A DNA stretch of 64,000 nucleotides. It comes from Candidatus Tidjanibacter faecipullorum. GTDB taxonomy: Bacteria > Bacteroidota > Bacteroidia > Bacteroidales > Rikenellaceae. The translations under genes were made by a program, and so were the position numbers. Shown here piece after piece: positions 12,043 through 20,114 of this stretch (position 1 is the first letter of the stretch; every line of letters starts with the position of its first letter). The DNA lies in contig DXCC01000020.1 of NCBI GenBank assembly GCA_019116245.1, forward strand, positions 1-64,000, in the 5' to 3' direction. Under the pieces are notes generated by a model. It worked only from the letters and a program-made list of their open reading frames with translations, was not told the DNA's origin and did no database searches.

Positions 12043-13590
12043 TCAAAGCAGCTGTCTGTTCTTCCGATCCAGGAACTTGTATTCGACCATCCCCAGGGAC
12101 TGGTCGACCCGGACAATCAGCCGGAAACGGTATTTGAACATCCAACGCAGCCGGACGCTGGGGAATCCCCGCTTCAGATAGGCCGAAACATAGGGACTGA
12201 CCAGCAGTTTCAGCAGCCGGATCTTCTTCTCCCCGGCGTAGTACGAGATCAGGTTCTCCAGTTCGCGCTCGATGCTAACCGTAGTGGACATCTTGCCCGT
12301 GCCGCCGCACATCGGACAAACCTCCTCGACATGCTCGATCGCCTCGGGACGCACCCGCTGACGGGTGATCTGCATGAGGCCGAACTTGGACAGCGGCAGG
12401 ATCGTATGCTTGGCCTTGTCACCCGCCATCAGCTCCTGCATGGTCTTGTAGAGCTTCTGCCGGTTTTCGGCCTTGTGCAGGTCGATGAAATCGATCACCA
12501 CCTGGCCGCCCATATCCCGCAGACGCAACTGACGGGCAATCTCGGCCGCCGCCATCAGATTGACGTCCATTGCCGTACTCTCCTGGTCGTCGGCCACCTT
12601 GGCCCGGTTGCCGCTGTTCACATCGATGACGTTCATCGCCTCGGTGTGTTCGATGATGAGGTAGGCACCCCGCTTGAGCGACACATATTTCGAGAAGAGC
12701 GACTTGATCTGCCGCGACATGTCGTAGTTGTCGAGGATCGAGACCTTGCCCTTGTACAGTTTGACGATTTTCTCCTGTTCGGGGGAGATGACCCGGATAT
12801 ATTCCCGGATCGCATCGTACATCTCCTTGTCATCCACGGCGATGGTGCTGAAGGTACCGTTCAGCGAATCCCGCAGGATGGTGGTGGCGCGGTTCATTTC
12901 GCCCAGCAGCAGGGCGGGCGGCTCCAGCGTCTTGACATTCTCGAGGGCACCTTCCCAGCGCGTAATCAGCGAGCGGACATCCTGTTCGATGTCGGCATCG
13001 TTCTTTCCCTGCGCGGCGGTGCGGACGATGACGCCGTAATTCTTGGGCAATACGGAGGAAACGATCTTCTTGAGCCGTTTGCGCTCCTCGGCAGAACGGA
13101 TCTTCTGCGAAATGGAGATCTTGTTGGAGAAGGGGATCAGCACCACATTGCGGCCTGCCAGCGAGATGTCGGCCGTCAGTCGGGGTCCCTTGGTGGAGAT
13201 GGCCTCCTTGGCCACCTGGACCATGATCGGCTGGCCGGTAGTGAGCAGGTTGCCGATCTTGCCCGTTTTTCCGATAGGCTGTTCGAGTTTGAACGTATCG
13301 AACCGTACGTTGTTCCGCTTCGGCCCCAACAACTGCCCCACCAGTTTCTGCAGGGAGGCGAACTGTGGACCGAGGTCGAGATAGTGGATGAAAGCGTCCT
13401 TCTCGTGACCGATATTCACGAAGGCGGCATTGAGTCCCGGCATGATCTTGCGCACCCTGCCGAAATAGATGTCGCCTACGGCAAAACCCGTCTTGACGCT
13501 CTCCTTGTTGAGTTCGACCAGCTGTTTGTCCTCGGCGAGGGCGATCGTGATCTCACTCTTGGTTACATTGATAATCAGTTCCCTATTCAT
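12043..13590 (-). CDS. rng: Ribonuclease E/G family endoribonuclease
   Basis: A 515-residue RNase G-type enzyme that cleaves single-stranded RNA, acting in rRNA maturation and mRNA turnover. It has an S1-like RNA-binding segment at about 38-75 (GDIYFGRVRKIMPGLNAAFV), the catalytic aspartate motifs MNVIDVNSGNR at about 323 and DFIDLHKAENR at about 368, and the zinc-link cysteines CPMCGG at about 428. It lacks the long C-terminal scaffold of enterobacterial RNase E, so it resembles RNase G. It lies downstream of HU and a tiny basic protein gene on the same strand. Confidence 0.94.
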   Translation of the reverse strand: MNRELIINVTKSEITIALAEDKQLVELNKESVKTGFAVGDIYFGRVRKIMPGLNAAFVNIGHEKDAFIHYLDLGPQFASLQKLVGQLLGPKRNNVRFDTFKLEQPIGKTGKIGNLLTTGQPIMVQVAKEAISTKGPRLTADISLAGRNVVLIPFSNKISISQKIRSAEERKRLKKIVSSVLPKNYGVIVRTAAQGKNDADIEQDVRSLITRWEGALENVKTLEPPALLLGEMNRATTILRDSLNGTFSTIAVDDKEMYDAIREYIRVISPEQEKIVKLYKGKVSILDNYDMSRQIKSLFSKYVSLKRGAYLIIEHTEAMNVIDVNSGNRAKVADDQESTAMDVNLMAAAEIARQLRLRDMGGQVVIDFIDLHKAENRQKLYKTMQELMAGDKAKHTILPLSKFGLMQITRQRVRPEAIEHVEEVCPMCGGTGKMSTTVSIERELENLISYYAGEKKIRLLKLLVSPYVSAYLKRGFPSVRLRWMFKYRFRLIVRVDQSLGMVEYKFLDRKNRQLL

Positions 13591-13630
13591 CTGTCATTCT
13601 CCTTAAATGGGAAACCGCAACCGGAAAATC

Positions 13631-13661
13631 GCCGTGCGCCGACGTCGGGCCGACGCACGGC
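13631..13661 (-). other. Imperfect hairpin upstream of rng
   Basis: GCCGTGCG (13631-13638) pairs with CGCACGGC (13654-13661) around a GC-rich centre that can partly pair as well. It lies between the tiny basic protein gene and rng and lacks a T run, so it may be an RNA processing or stabilising element rather than a terminator. Confidence 0.4.
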
Positions 13662-13745
13662 ATTCCGTCAGAATCAATAAATAAAGCCAAAGAACCGGAC
13701 GTCTTCAGCTTTATCTATTCTTACGAGAACATAAAATTCAGCTAC

Positions 13746-13838
13746 CTATTTTTTCTTTTTATGTCTGTTTTTTCTCAGACGTTTTTTCCTTTTGTGGGTA
13801 GCCATTTTATGCCCCTTGCGTTTTTTACCACTTGGCAT
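13746..13838 (-). CDS. 30-residue highly basic protein
   Basis: A very short reading frame starting MPSGKKRKGHKMATHKR and ending in four lysines before a TAG stop. About two thirds of the residues are Lys, Arg or His and there is no acidic residue. It sits 47 bases after the HU gene and 155 bases before rng on the same strand. The composition is that of a ribosome-embedded or nucleic-acid-binding peptide. I believe near-identical peptides exist across Bacteroidota, and a Bacteroidota-specific small ribosomal protein is a reasonable candidate, but I cannot name it with certainty. An internal ATG would give a 19-residue form. Confidence 0.72.
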   Translation of the reverse strand: MPSGKKRKGHKMATHKRKKRLRKNRHKKKK

Positions 13839-13885
13839 AGCTGTTAATTTTTATTGTCGGTTAATTTTGAAAATATTGCTGTGAT

Positions 13886-14206
13886 CTATTTTTTCGAAAC
13901 CTTCATGGTCTCGTTCTTGATCTGTGCCACAAAGCTCTTCGAGGGCTTGAAAGCGGGGATGCAGTGGGCGGGAATGTCGATCGAGGTACCCTCGGTGATG
14001 TTCCGGGCCACCTTCGGCGCGCGATCCTTGATAATGAAGCTGCCGAAGCCTCTCAGGAATACGCCGCGATCCTTACCTTTCTTGTCCTTATTTTCGATGA
14101 GGGCGTTCTTCACGCTCTCCATGAATGCTTCCACGATCTGCTGTACCTGCGCTTTCTCTACTCCCGTCTGTTTCGAGATCTCGTTTACGATATCGGCTTT
14201 CGTCAT
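13886..14206 (-). CDS. HU family DNA-binding protein
   Basis: A 106-residue histone-like protein, slightly longer than the 90 residues of enterobacterial HU. It has the helical N-terminus (MTKADIVNEISKQTG), the FLRGFGSFIIKDRAPKVARN region leading into the DNA-binding arm, and the IPAHCIPAFKPSK motif equivalent to the usual IPA..PAFKPGK. It bends and compacts DNA as a dimer. A TATATTTG box lies about 48 bases upstream. The tiny basic protein and rng follow on the same strand. Confidence 0.93.
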   Translation of the reverse strand: MTKADIVNEISKQTGVEKAQVQQIVEAFMESVKNALIENKDKKGKDRGVFLRGFGSFIIKDRAPKVARNITEGTSIDIPAHCIPAFKPSKSFVAQIKNETMKVSKK

Positions 14207-14253
14207 TGCTTGTGAATATTTAATTGTACAACATCAACATCTTTTGAGGACTG

Positions 14254-14261
14254 CAAATATA
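14254..14261 (-). promoter_or_regulatory. Candidate -7 box for the HU gene
   Basis: The minus strand reads TATATTTG, a full match to TAnnTTTG, about 48 bases before the HU start codon. The -33 region is A-rich without a clear TTTG. Confidence 0.5.
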
Positions 14262-14436
14262 CATCAATTATTTCTTTTTTCCATCTGCGTATCAATTTTT
14301 TCGCAAAATCGACGGTCCGGCCGGGCTCTTCCCGCGCCGCCGGTTTCACCCGGGTTCCTCCGCCGGTCCCCCGCCCCGAAGCCGGGCGCAGCCCGAAAAA
14401 ATCGGCCGGACGGGACAATAAAAACGCCGCACCCGC

Positions 14437-14467
14437 TTTCTTATTATACTGCGTATGTTTAATTTTG
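14437..14467 (+). promoter_or_regulatory. porX promoter
   Basis: TTTC at 14437-14440, a 19-base spacer, then TAATTTTG at 14460-14467. This matches the Bacteroidota -33/-7 promoter pattern. The porX start codon lies 46 bases after the -7 box. Confidence 0.6.
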
Positions 14468-14512
14468 TCCGACGGAGACGCCTGCCGTCCCGCCGTCGAG
14501 ATCCGAAACACC

Positions 14513-16069
14513 ATGAACGAAACCCGCATCCTGTGGGTGGACGACGAAGTCGATCTGCTCAAATCCCACATCCTGTTCCTGCGCGCCAAAGGCTACGAGG
14601 TGGACGCCTGCAACAACGGGGCGGACGCCGTGGAGATGGTGCGCGCCACCCCCTACGACCTCATCATTCTCGACGAGATGATGCCCGGCATGACCGGGCT
14701 GGAGACCCTGCCCCTCATCAAGGAAATCCGTCCCACCACGCCCGTCATCATGGTGACCAAGAGCGAGGAGGAGCGCATCATGGACAAGGCCATCGGTTCC
14801 AAGATCGCCGACTACCTCATCAAGCCGGTCAATCCCAACCAGGTGCTGCTCTCCATCAAGAAGAACGTCCACTCGCGCCAGCTGGTCACCGAGCAGAACA
14901 CGGCCGACTACCGCGCCGAATTCGGACGCATCTCCTCGCTCCTGTCGCAGGCCCACACCTTTGCGGACTGGTGCGCCATCTACCGCAAGCTGGCCGGCTG
15001 GGAGATCGAGCTGACCGACTCGACGGACGCCGGCATCCGCGAAATTCTCTCCTACCAGGAGCAGGAGGCCAACAACGAATTCGGCAAATTCGTCAAGCGC
15101 AACTACCTCGACTGGATCAACCGCCGCGACGAGGAGACCCCGATCATGTCCCACACGCTGCTGCGCAACCGGGTCTTCCCGCTGGTGGAGGAGGGGCGGA
15201 AACTCACGCTGCTGGTGATCGACAATTTCCGCTACGACCAGTGGCGGTCGATCAACCCGCTGCTGCACGACTACTACGATGTGGCGGGCGAAGATTTCTA
15301 CTGCAGCATCCTGCCCACCGCCACGCAGTATGCCCGCAACGCACTCTTTGCGGGGCTGATGCCGCTGGCCATCGACAAGCTCATGCCCGACCGCTGGCTC
15401 AACGACAACGAGGAGGGAGGCAAGAACAAATACGAGGAGGACTTCCTGATGCGCCAGCTCCAGTCGCTCGGCAAACGGTGGAAAACCTCCTTCGACAAGC
15501 TGATCCGTCCCGAAGCGGGACGCCGACTGATCGAGAACATCCAGCACGTCTACGACGCCGACTTCTCGGTGATCGTCTACAACTTCCTGGATATTCTCTC
15601 GCACGCCCGCACCGAGACGGAGATCATCCGCGAGCTGAGCGCCGACGAGGCGGCCTTCCGGTCACTGACCCGTTCGTGGTTCGAGCATTCGGATCTCTAC
15701 ACGATCCTCAAGATGCTCGCCGAACAGGGGCACCGGGTCATCATCACCTCCGACCACGGCACCATCCGCGTGGACAACCCGATCCGCATCGTGGGCGACC
15801 GCGAGACCTCGCCCAACCTGCGCTACAAGACGGGGCGCAACCTCAACTACAACCCCAAGGAGGTCTTCGAGATCACCCGCCCGGAGGAGGCACAGCTGCC
15901 GCAGGGCAACCTGACCTCGACCTACGTCTTCGCCACGGGCCACGACTTCTTCTCCTACCCCAACAACGCCAACAAATACATCCGCTACTACAAGAATACG
16001 TTCCAGCACGGCGGCATCTCGATGGAGGAGATGCTTGTCCCGTTCATCGTTCTCGAACCGAAACGGTGA
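14513..16069 (+). CDS. porX: PorX-like response regulator with PglZ phosphatase domain
   Basis: A 518-residue protein joining a receiver domain (residues about 1-120) to an alkaline-phosphatase-superfamily PglZ domain (about 200-518). The receiver has Asp10/Asp11, the phosphoacceptor Asp54 in LIILDEMMPG, and VTKSEEER. The output domain has LLVIDNFRYDQW, TATQYARNALFAG and IITSDHGTIRV. PorX controls type IX secretion genes in Porphyromonas and Flavobacterium together with the kinase PorY; later work on the family reports a nucleotide phosphodiesterase activity. I start at 14513 (MNETRILWVDDE). No PorY or T9SS structural gene is in the window. tsaE follows after 42 bases. Confidence 0.92.
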   Translation: MNETRILWVDDEVDLLKSHILFLRAKGYEVDACNNGADAVEMVRATPYDLIILDEMMPGMTGLETLPLIKEIRPTTPVIMVTKSEEERIMDKAIGSKIADYLIKPVNPNQVLLSIKKNVHSRQLVTEQNTADYRAEFGRISSLLSQAHTFADWCAIYRKLAGWEIELTDSTDAGIREILSYQEQEANNEFGKFVKRNYLDWINRRDEETPIMSHTLLRNRVFPLVEEGRKLTLLVIDNFRYDQWRSINPLLHDYYDVAGEDFYCSILPTATQYARNALFAGLMPLAIDKLMPDRWLNDNEEGGKNKYEEDFLMRQLQSLGKRWKTSFDKLIRPEAGRRLIENIQHVYDADFSVIVYNFLDILSHARTETEIIRELSADEAAFRSLTRSWFEHSDLYTILKMLAEQGHRVIITSDHGTIRVDNPIRIVGDRETSPNLRYKTGRNLNYNPKEVFEITRPEEAQLPQGNLTSTYVFATGHDFFSYPNNANKYIRYYKNTFQHGGISMEEMLVPFIVLEPKR

Positions 16070-16111
16070 CCCCGGCCTGCCCCAGGAACGCTCCACACGC
16101 AAGACAACCTC

Positions 16112-16528
16112 ATGGAAACCCTCGAAATCGATTCGCTCCGCGACCTGCCCGATGCGGCCGAAGCCATTCTCGCCCAGGCGGGCGACCACCGGGTCGTCGC
16201 CTTCTACGGCGAAATGGGAGCCGGCAAGACCACCCTCATCCGCGCCATCTGTGACCGGCTGGGCGTCACCGACGCCGTCTCCAGCCCCACCTTCGCGCTG
16301 GTCAACCACTATGTGGGCGATGGCGGCCGCAACATCTACCACTTCGACTTCTACCGCATCGACCGGCTGGAGGAGGCCTTCGACCTCGGCTACGACGAAT
16401 ATTTCGACAGCGACGCGCTCTGCCTGGTCGAATGGCCGGAGAAGATCGAACCCCTGCTGCCGGACGACACGCTGAACGTCCGCATCGACGTCACGGGGCC
16501 CACTTCTCGCACCGTCACAATCGGCTGA
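16112..16528 (+). CDS. tsaE: tRNA threonylcarbamoyladenosine biosynthesis ATPase TsaE
   Basis: A 138-residue ATPase that works with TsaB and TsaD to make t6A at position 37 of ANN-decoding tRNAs. Walker A GEMGAGKTT lies at residues 33-41, followed by the family signatures SSPTFALVNHY, IYHFDFYRI and CLVEWPEKI. Length is normal. It is the second gene after porX and is closed by a strong terminator. Confidence 0.95.
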   Translation: METLEIDSLRDLPDAAEAILAQAGDHRVVAFYGEMGAGKTTLIRAICDRLGVTDAVSSPTFALVNHYVGDGGRNIYHFDFYRIDRLEEAFDLGYDEYFDSDALCLVEWPEKIEPLLPDDTLNVRIDVTGPTSRTVTIG

Positions 16529-16547
16529 CAGGGCACCGCACCTTACG

Positions 16548-16586
16548 GGAACGGGCGGCCTCCTTGGGAAGGCCGCCCGTTCCGTT
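16548..16586. terminator. Bidirectional terminator between tsaE and the deaminase gene
   Basis: A twelve-base perfect stem (16550-16561 with 16570-16581) and eight-base loop lie between the convergent stops. The T tracts are short on both sides. Confidence 0.75.
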
Positions 16587-16615
16587 TCACATCCGGCGGG
16601 ACACCGGCGCCCGGA

Positions 16616-17512
16616 TCAATAGTCCGTCCGGTCCTCCTTGGCGCGCCACGCCTCGAAGGCAGCCAGCGCCTCGTCGCCCAACAGCCGTTCGGTGTGCAGC
16701 TGACGCTCCGACGGATCGAGCACGATCTCCCGGTAGATCATCGAATCGTCGAATCCGGCCCGCTCGGCATCGTTGCGGTCCCCCGCATAGTAGAGGCGGT
16801 CGAGCCGCGCCCAGTAAATCGCCCCCAGACACATGGGACAGGGTTCGCACGAGGAGTAGATCTCGCAACCGCTCAGATCGAACGTCCCCAGCCGCGCCGC
16901 GGCCGCCCGAATGGCACTTACCTCGGCATGGGCCGTCGGGTCGCACGAAGCGGTCACCCGATTCACACCCGTCGCCACCACCTCGCCGTCGCGGACAATC
17001 ACGGCACCGAACGGGCCACCGCCCTGCGCCACATTTTCCACCGAGAGGCGGATCGCCTCCCGCATCAGTTCTTCCTTTGTCATCGTTCTACGTTCCAAAT
17101 TCTCATTCCGATTTTCATTTCCCTTCGTTTCAGTAGCCGGCTGCAGACTGTCGACCGGCAACGAGAAAATATGATTGCGCATGCTGTCCAGGGTCTCCAA
17201 AGAGACCTCCGGCCGCACGACCTCCCCTTTCCCGTTGTACAATGCGAAACTCACCGGTTCGTCACGCACCCCTGCGAAGCGTTCATCCATGCAGTCGTAC
17301 ACATGCAACGCGATGCAGTACTGCTCAAATGCCTGCACGAAAGCGGTCGAATCATCCGGAGCGCGAATAATCTCCGCCTCCTTTTCCACCTCCCCGCCGC
17401 CTAACAGCAACGGTCGCCTTACGGTCTCCACATACGTGTATTCTTTCATTTTCACACACGATGCCAGACCTACCATGAGGAACAACGCCCCAAATGTAAC
17501 CAACGTTTTCAT
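16616..17512 (-). CDS. Lipoprotein-guanine deaminase fusion reading frame
   Basis: One uninterrupted frame of 298 codons. The last 155 codons, from an internal ATG at 17083, are a complete cytidine-deaminase-fold enzyme of the GuaD type: PTAHAEVSAI gives zinc ligand His52 and proton shuttle Glu54, and SSCEPCPMCLG gives Cys82 and Cys85. This length matches stand-alone guanine deaminases, which turn guanine into xanthine in the cytosol. The first 143 codons resemble a small lipoprotein. A cytosolic enzyme behind a lipoprotein signal would be misplaced, so the likely native product starts at 17083 and the in-frame joining reflects a lost stop codon. The two-protein reading is inference. Confidence 0.7.
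   Translation of the reverse strand: MKTLVTFGALFLMVGLASCVKMKEYTYVETVRRPLLLGGGEVEKEAEIIRAPDDSTAFVQAFEQYCIALHVYDCMDERFAGVRDEPVSFALYNGKGEVVRPEVSLETLDSMRNHIFSLPVDSLQPATETKGNENRNENLERRTMTKEELMREAIRLSVENVAQGGGPFGAVIVRDGEVVATGVNRVTASCDPTAHAEVSAIRAAAARLGTFDLSGCEIYSSCEPCPMCLGAIYWARLDRLYYAGDRNDAERAGFDDSMIYREIVLDPSERQLHTERLLGDEALAAFEAWRAKEDRTDY
17084..17512 (-). other. N-terminal lipoprotein-like segment of the fusion
   Basis: Begins MKTLVTFGALFLMVGLASC, a good lipoprotein signal with Cys19 as the lipidation site, then about 100 residues with no recognised domain. Its last 20 codons (around 17084-17145, TKGNENRNENLERR) are A-rich and look like an untranslated spacer being read through. Confidence 0.65.
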
Positions 17513-17801
17513 AACCAATCCCATTCGATTTCTTAATCCGGCAGACTGACCCTATGGATGGAGGTCCACAAACCCGCAGCCTGCTTCTTTTCCATTTCCT
17601 TGCCTCATCGGCCATCCCGCCCCGTCGGAGACAACAAACATCGCGCCATCCCCCCACCTGTATCCGCCGCACGCCGATCGCGCAACGTCCAGCAGACAAA
17701 AATAGCCATTCCGCCCGACTTTGCCGCACCGTCCGTCGCCGCCGACCGTCCGTACCGATAAAAACATTACCTTTACGGCATCATCCCTCAAACCGACAAT
17801 C

Positions 17802-18803
17802 ATGAATCCCAAACTCCGACTGCTGTTGCTGTTGGCGCTCTTCGCCGGCTGTCTGCTGTCCATGCCGCAACCCGCATTCGGCGCCCCCATCGCGCCGCAA
17901 ACCGTCACCCTGGCCGACGAACCCGCCACCGGCGAGGCCCTGGCCGACAACACGGGCGAAGAGACACCCCGCCTCTCCTCCTCGACCTTCATCCGTTTTC
18001 TCCAGAACAACTGGATCGACCAATCCTTCCTGCACAGGCTCTACTTCGTGTTCTACATCTTCACCCCGTTCGTCATCCTGGCGATCAGCCTGTACCTCTT
18101 CCTGCGCAAACGTTGGGACAACACCCGCCTGCTCTTTGCACTCGGCCTGTTCGAATTTCTGTTCGGCATCAGCAAGGCCGGCCTCAGACACGGCGTCTTC
18201 CCGTGATTCTGCGACTACCCCATCGTGGGCTGGATCGTGACGATCCTCTCCTTCGCCTACCTGCTGTTGCTGCTCTACACACAGCTCCTCATGCTCCGCC
18301 ACTTCATCGCCGAGCTTTCCGACAACCGGCTGGCCCGCATCGGCTGGCTGGTGCTCTACGCCGCCCTCTCCGTCGCTCTCACCTACGCCCTCTCCACCAA
18401 CGGCCGCTACTGGCTGGCACCGGTGGCCGTGGTCGCCCTGTGGTTCTTCACCCGCCGCTTCCTGATCCGCAACAACGCCACCGCATGGCGCTTCATCGGC
18501 TACACGGGCGTCGTCTTCGGCGGCATCATCATGTTCTTCCTGCAAACCATCGGCGCCATCCTGATCGCCTTCCTGCTCATCTTCCTGGTGCGCGGCTTCG
18601 GCGAGAGCCAGGGCTCCGGCTTTCCCATGACGGATACCCCCGCGCCGGACGACGGCATGCTGGAGCGTGCCGCCGACGGCACCCCCTTTGTCCGCCACTC
18701 GGACGGCACCTCCACCCAGTTGCGCGATCTGGGCAACGGCGATTTCCAGGACTTCAACGGCAATCCCTGGCACGACAACGGCGACGGATACATGCACCGC
18801 TAA
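17802..18803 (+). pseudogene. Membrane-protein gene interrupted by in-frame TGA
   Basis: The frame runs from 17802 through a TGA at 18204-18206 (codon 135) and continues open to a stop at 18801-18803. The first part (134 residues) has a signal peptide ending about AFGAP and a transmembrane segment (FYIFTPFVILAISLYLFL). The second part, starting FCDYPIVGWIVTIL after the TGA, has about four more hydrophobic segments and a hydrophilic tail with a DLGNGDFQDFNGN motif. Coding quality is unchanged on both sides of the stop, which suggests a recent nonsense change, a sequencing error or recoding. Reinitiation at the GTG at 18225 is possible. Function unknown. Confidence 0.7.
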
Positions 18804-18842
18804 TGCCCTCGGCGCCGCCCTGTGCCGCGGTACATAAAAAAG

Positions 18843-18880
18843 AAGCCGAGACCGGACAGTTCCGATCTCGGCTTTTTCTG
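18843..18880. terminator. Bidirectional terminator between the split membrane-protein gene and gcvT
   Basis: AAGCCGAGA (18843-18851) pairs with TCTCGGCTT (18866-18874), with an A tract before and a T tract after, so it can stop transcription from both sides. Confidence 0.85.
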
Positions 18881-18905
18881 TTCACCGCCGCAGCGGCCCG
18901 AACGA

Positions 18906-20003
18906 CTAAACGAACGGCAGCTTGACCACACCGGCCTTGAGCAGACGCTCGCGCACCTTGATGTAGATCTCCGTGCCGACCTTGGCAAATTCGGGTTTTA
19001 CGTAACCCATACCGATACCTACCTTCAGGCAGGGCGACATGGTACCCGAGGTGACCACGCCGATCTTGTTGCCCTCGGCATCGGTAATGTCGTAGCCGTG
19101 ACGCGGGATACCGCGGTCGATCATCTTGAAGCCGACCAGCTTGCGGGTGATCTCACCGGCCTTCTGACGCTCCATGAGCGGACGGTCGATGAAGTCCTTG
19201 CCCTCGACGAACTTGGTGATCCAGCCCAGACCGGCCTCGATCGGCGACGTCGTATCGTCGATGTCGTTGCCGTAGAGGCAGAAGCCCTTCTCCAAACGGA
19301 GCGTATCGCGGGCACCCAGACCGATGTTCTTCAGACCGTACTCCTCGCCGGCCTCCCAGAGGGCCTTCCACAGTTTGTCGGCATCCTCGTTGGCGATGTA
19401 GATCTCGCAGCCGCCCGCACCGGTGTAACCCGTAGCGGAAACGATGGCGTCCTTGATACCGGCAATCTCGGTCTTCACGAACGTATAGTAAACCAGATCC
19501 TCAACGGGAGCGGGGCACATCTTCTGGATGATCTTCATGGCAAGCGGACCCTGTACGGCCAGCTGGCAGATCTCGTCCGAAGCATTGTAGATCTCCTTGC
19601 CGCCGGTCAGACCGAACGCCTCACCCTCCTTGACGATGTGTGCATAGTCCTTGGCGATGTTGGCCGCATTGACTACCAGCAGGTAGGTCTCGGCGTCGAT
19701 GCGATAGACGAGCAGGTCGTCCACGATACCGCCCTTGCCGTTGGGCATGGTGGTGTACTGCACCTTGCCGTCGGTCAGCGCAGCCACGTTGTTGGAGGTG
19801 ATGTGCTGCAGGAAAGCCAGGGCATTCGGGCCTTTCACCCAGATTTCGCCCATGTGGCTCACGTCGAATACGCCCGCCTTCTCGCGAACGTTCAGATGCT
19901 CCTCGTTGATGCCGGTGAACTCGATCGGCATGTTGTATCCGGCGAACTCCGCCATCTTCGCCCCGTTGGCGATGTGATACTTGGTAAACGGTGTTGTTTT
20001 CAT
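18906..20003 (-). CDS. gcvT: Glycine cleavage system aminomethyltransferase (T protein)
   Basis: GcvT takes the aminomethyl group left on the lipoylated H protein, releases ammonia and forms methylene-tetrahydrofolate. The 365-residue protein has the family's GCV_T fold with [19 protein letters not shown] near the start, [12 protein letters not shown] in the middle and [21 protein letters not shown] start at 20003 ([12 protein letters not shown]); the frame extends to 20054 without family sequence. A TATATTTG box lies 56 bases upstream. The other gcv genes are not in this window. Confidence 0.95.
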   Translation of the reverse strand: MKTTPFTKYHIANGAKMAEFAGYNMPIEFTGINEEHLNVREKAGVFDVSHMGEIWVKGPNALAFLQHITSNNVAALTDGKVQYTTMPNGKGGIVDDLLVYRIDAETYLLVVNAANIAKDYAHIVKEGEAFGLTGGKEIYNASDEICQLAVQGPLAMKIIQKMCPAPVEDLVYYTFVKTEIAGIKDAIVSATGYTGAGGCEIYIANEDADKLWKALWEAGEEYGLKNIGLGARDTLRLEKGFCLYGNDIDDTTSPIEAGLGWITKFVEGKDFIDRPLMERQKAGEITRKLVGFKMIDRGIPRHGYDITDAEGNKIGVVTSGTMSPCLKVGIGMGYVKPEFAKVGTEIYIKVRERLLKAGVVKLPFV

Positions 20004-20058
20004 GTATGCTTGATTGAATCTAGTTTTCCTCCGATGCCGGCTCCGGGCCGACACCCTA

Positions 20059-20066
20059 CAAATATA
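20059..20066 (-). promoter_or_regulatory. Candidate -7 box for gcvT
   Basis: The minus strand reads TATATTTG, matching TAnnTTTG. No clear -33 box and no glycine riboswitch was recognised in the short space upstream. Confidence 0.4.
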
Positions 20067-20114
20067 CGAAATTCCGCAGACTTCCGCACCCTGCCGCGGC
20101 GCATTTCCGCTCGG

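Noticed and set aside
17552..18010. A minus-strand open frame upstream of the lipoprotein-deaminase gene
   Set aside because: It overlaps the promoter region and the start of the split membrane-protein gene, with low-complexity, arginine-rich translation.
18204..18260. Selenocysteine insertion at the in-frame TGA
   Set aside because: Only a weak four-base stem (CCCA/TGGG) follows, not a typical bacterial SECIS, and no selenoprotein family is recognised. A point change is simpler.
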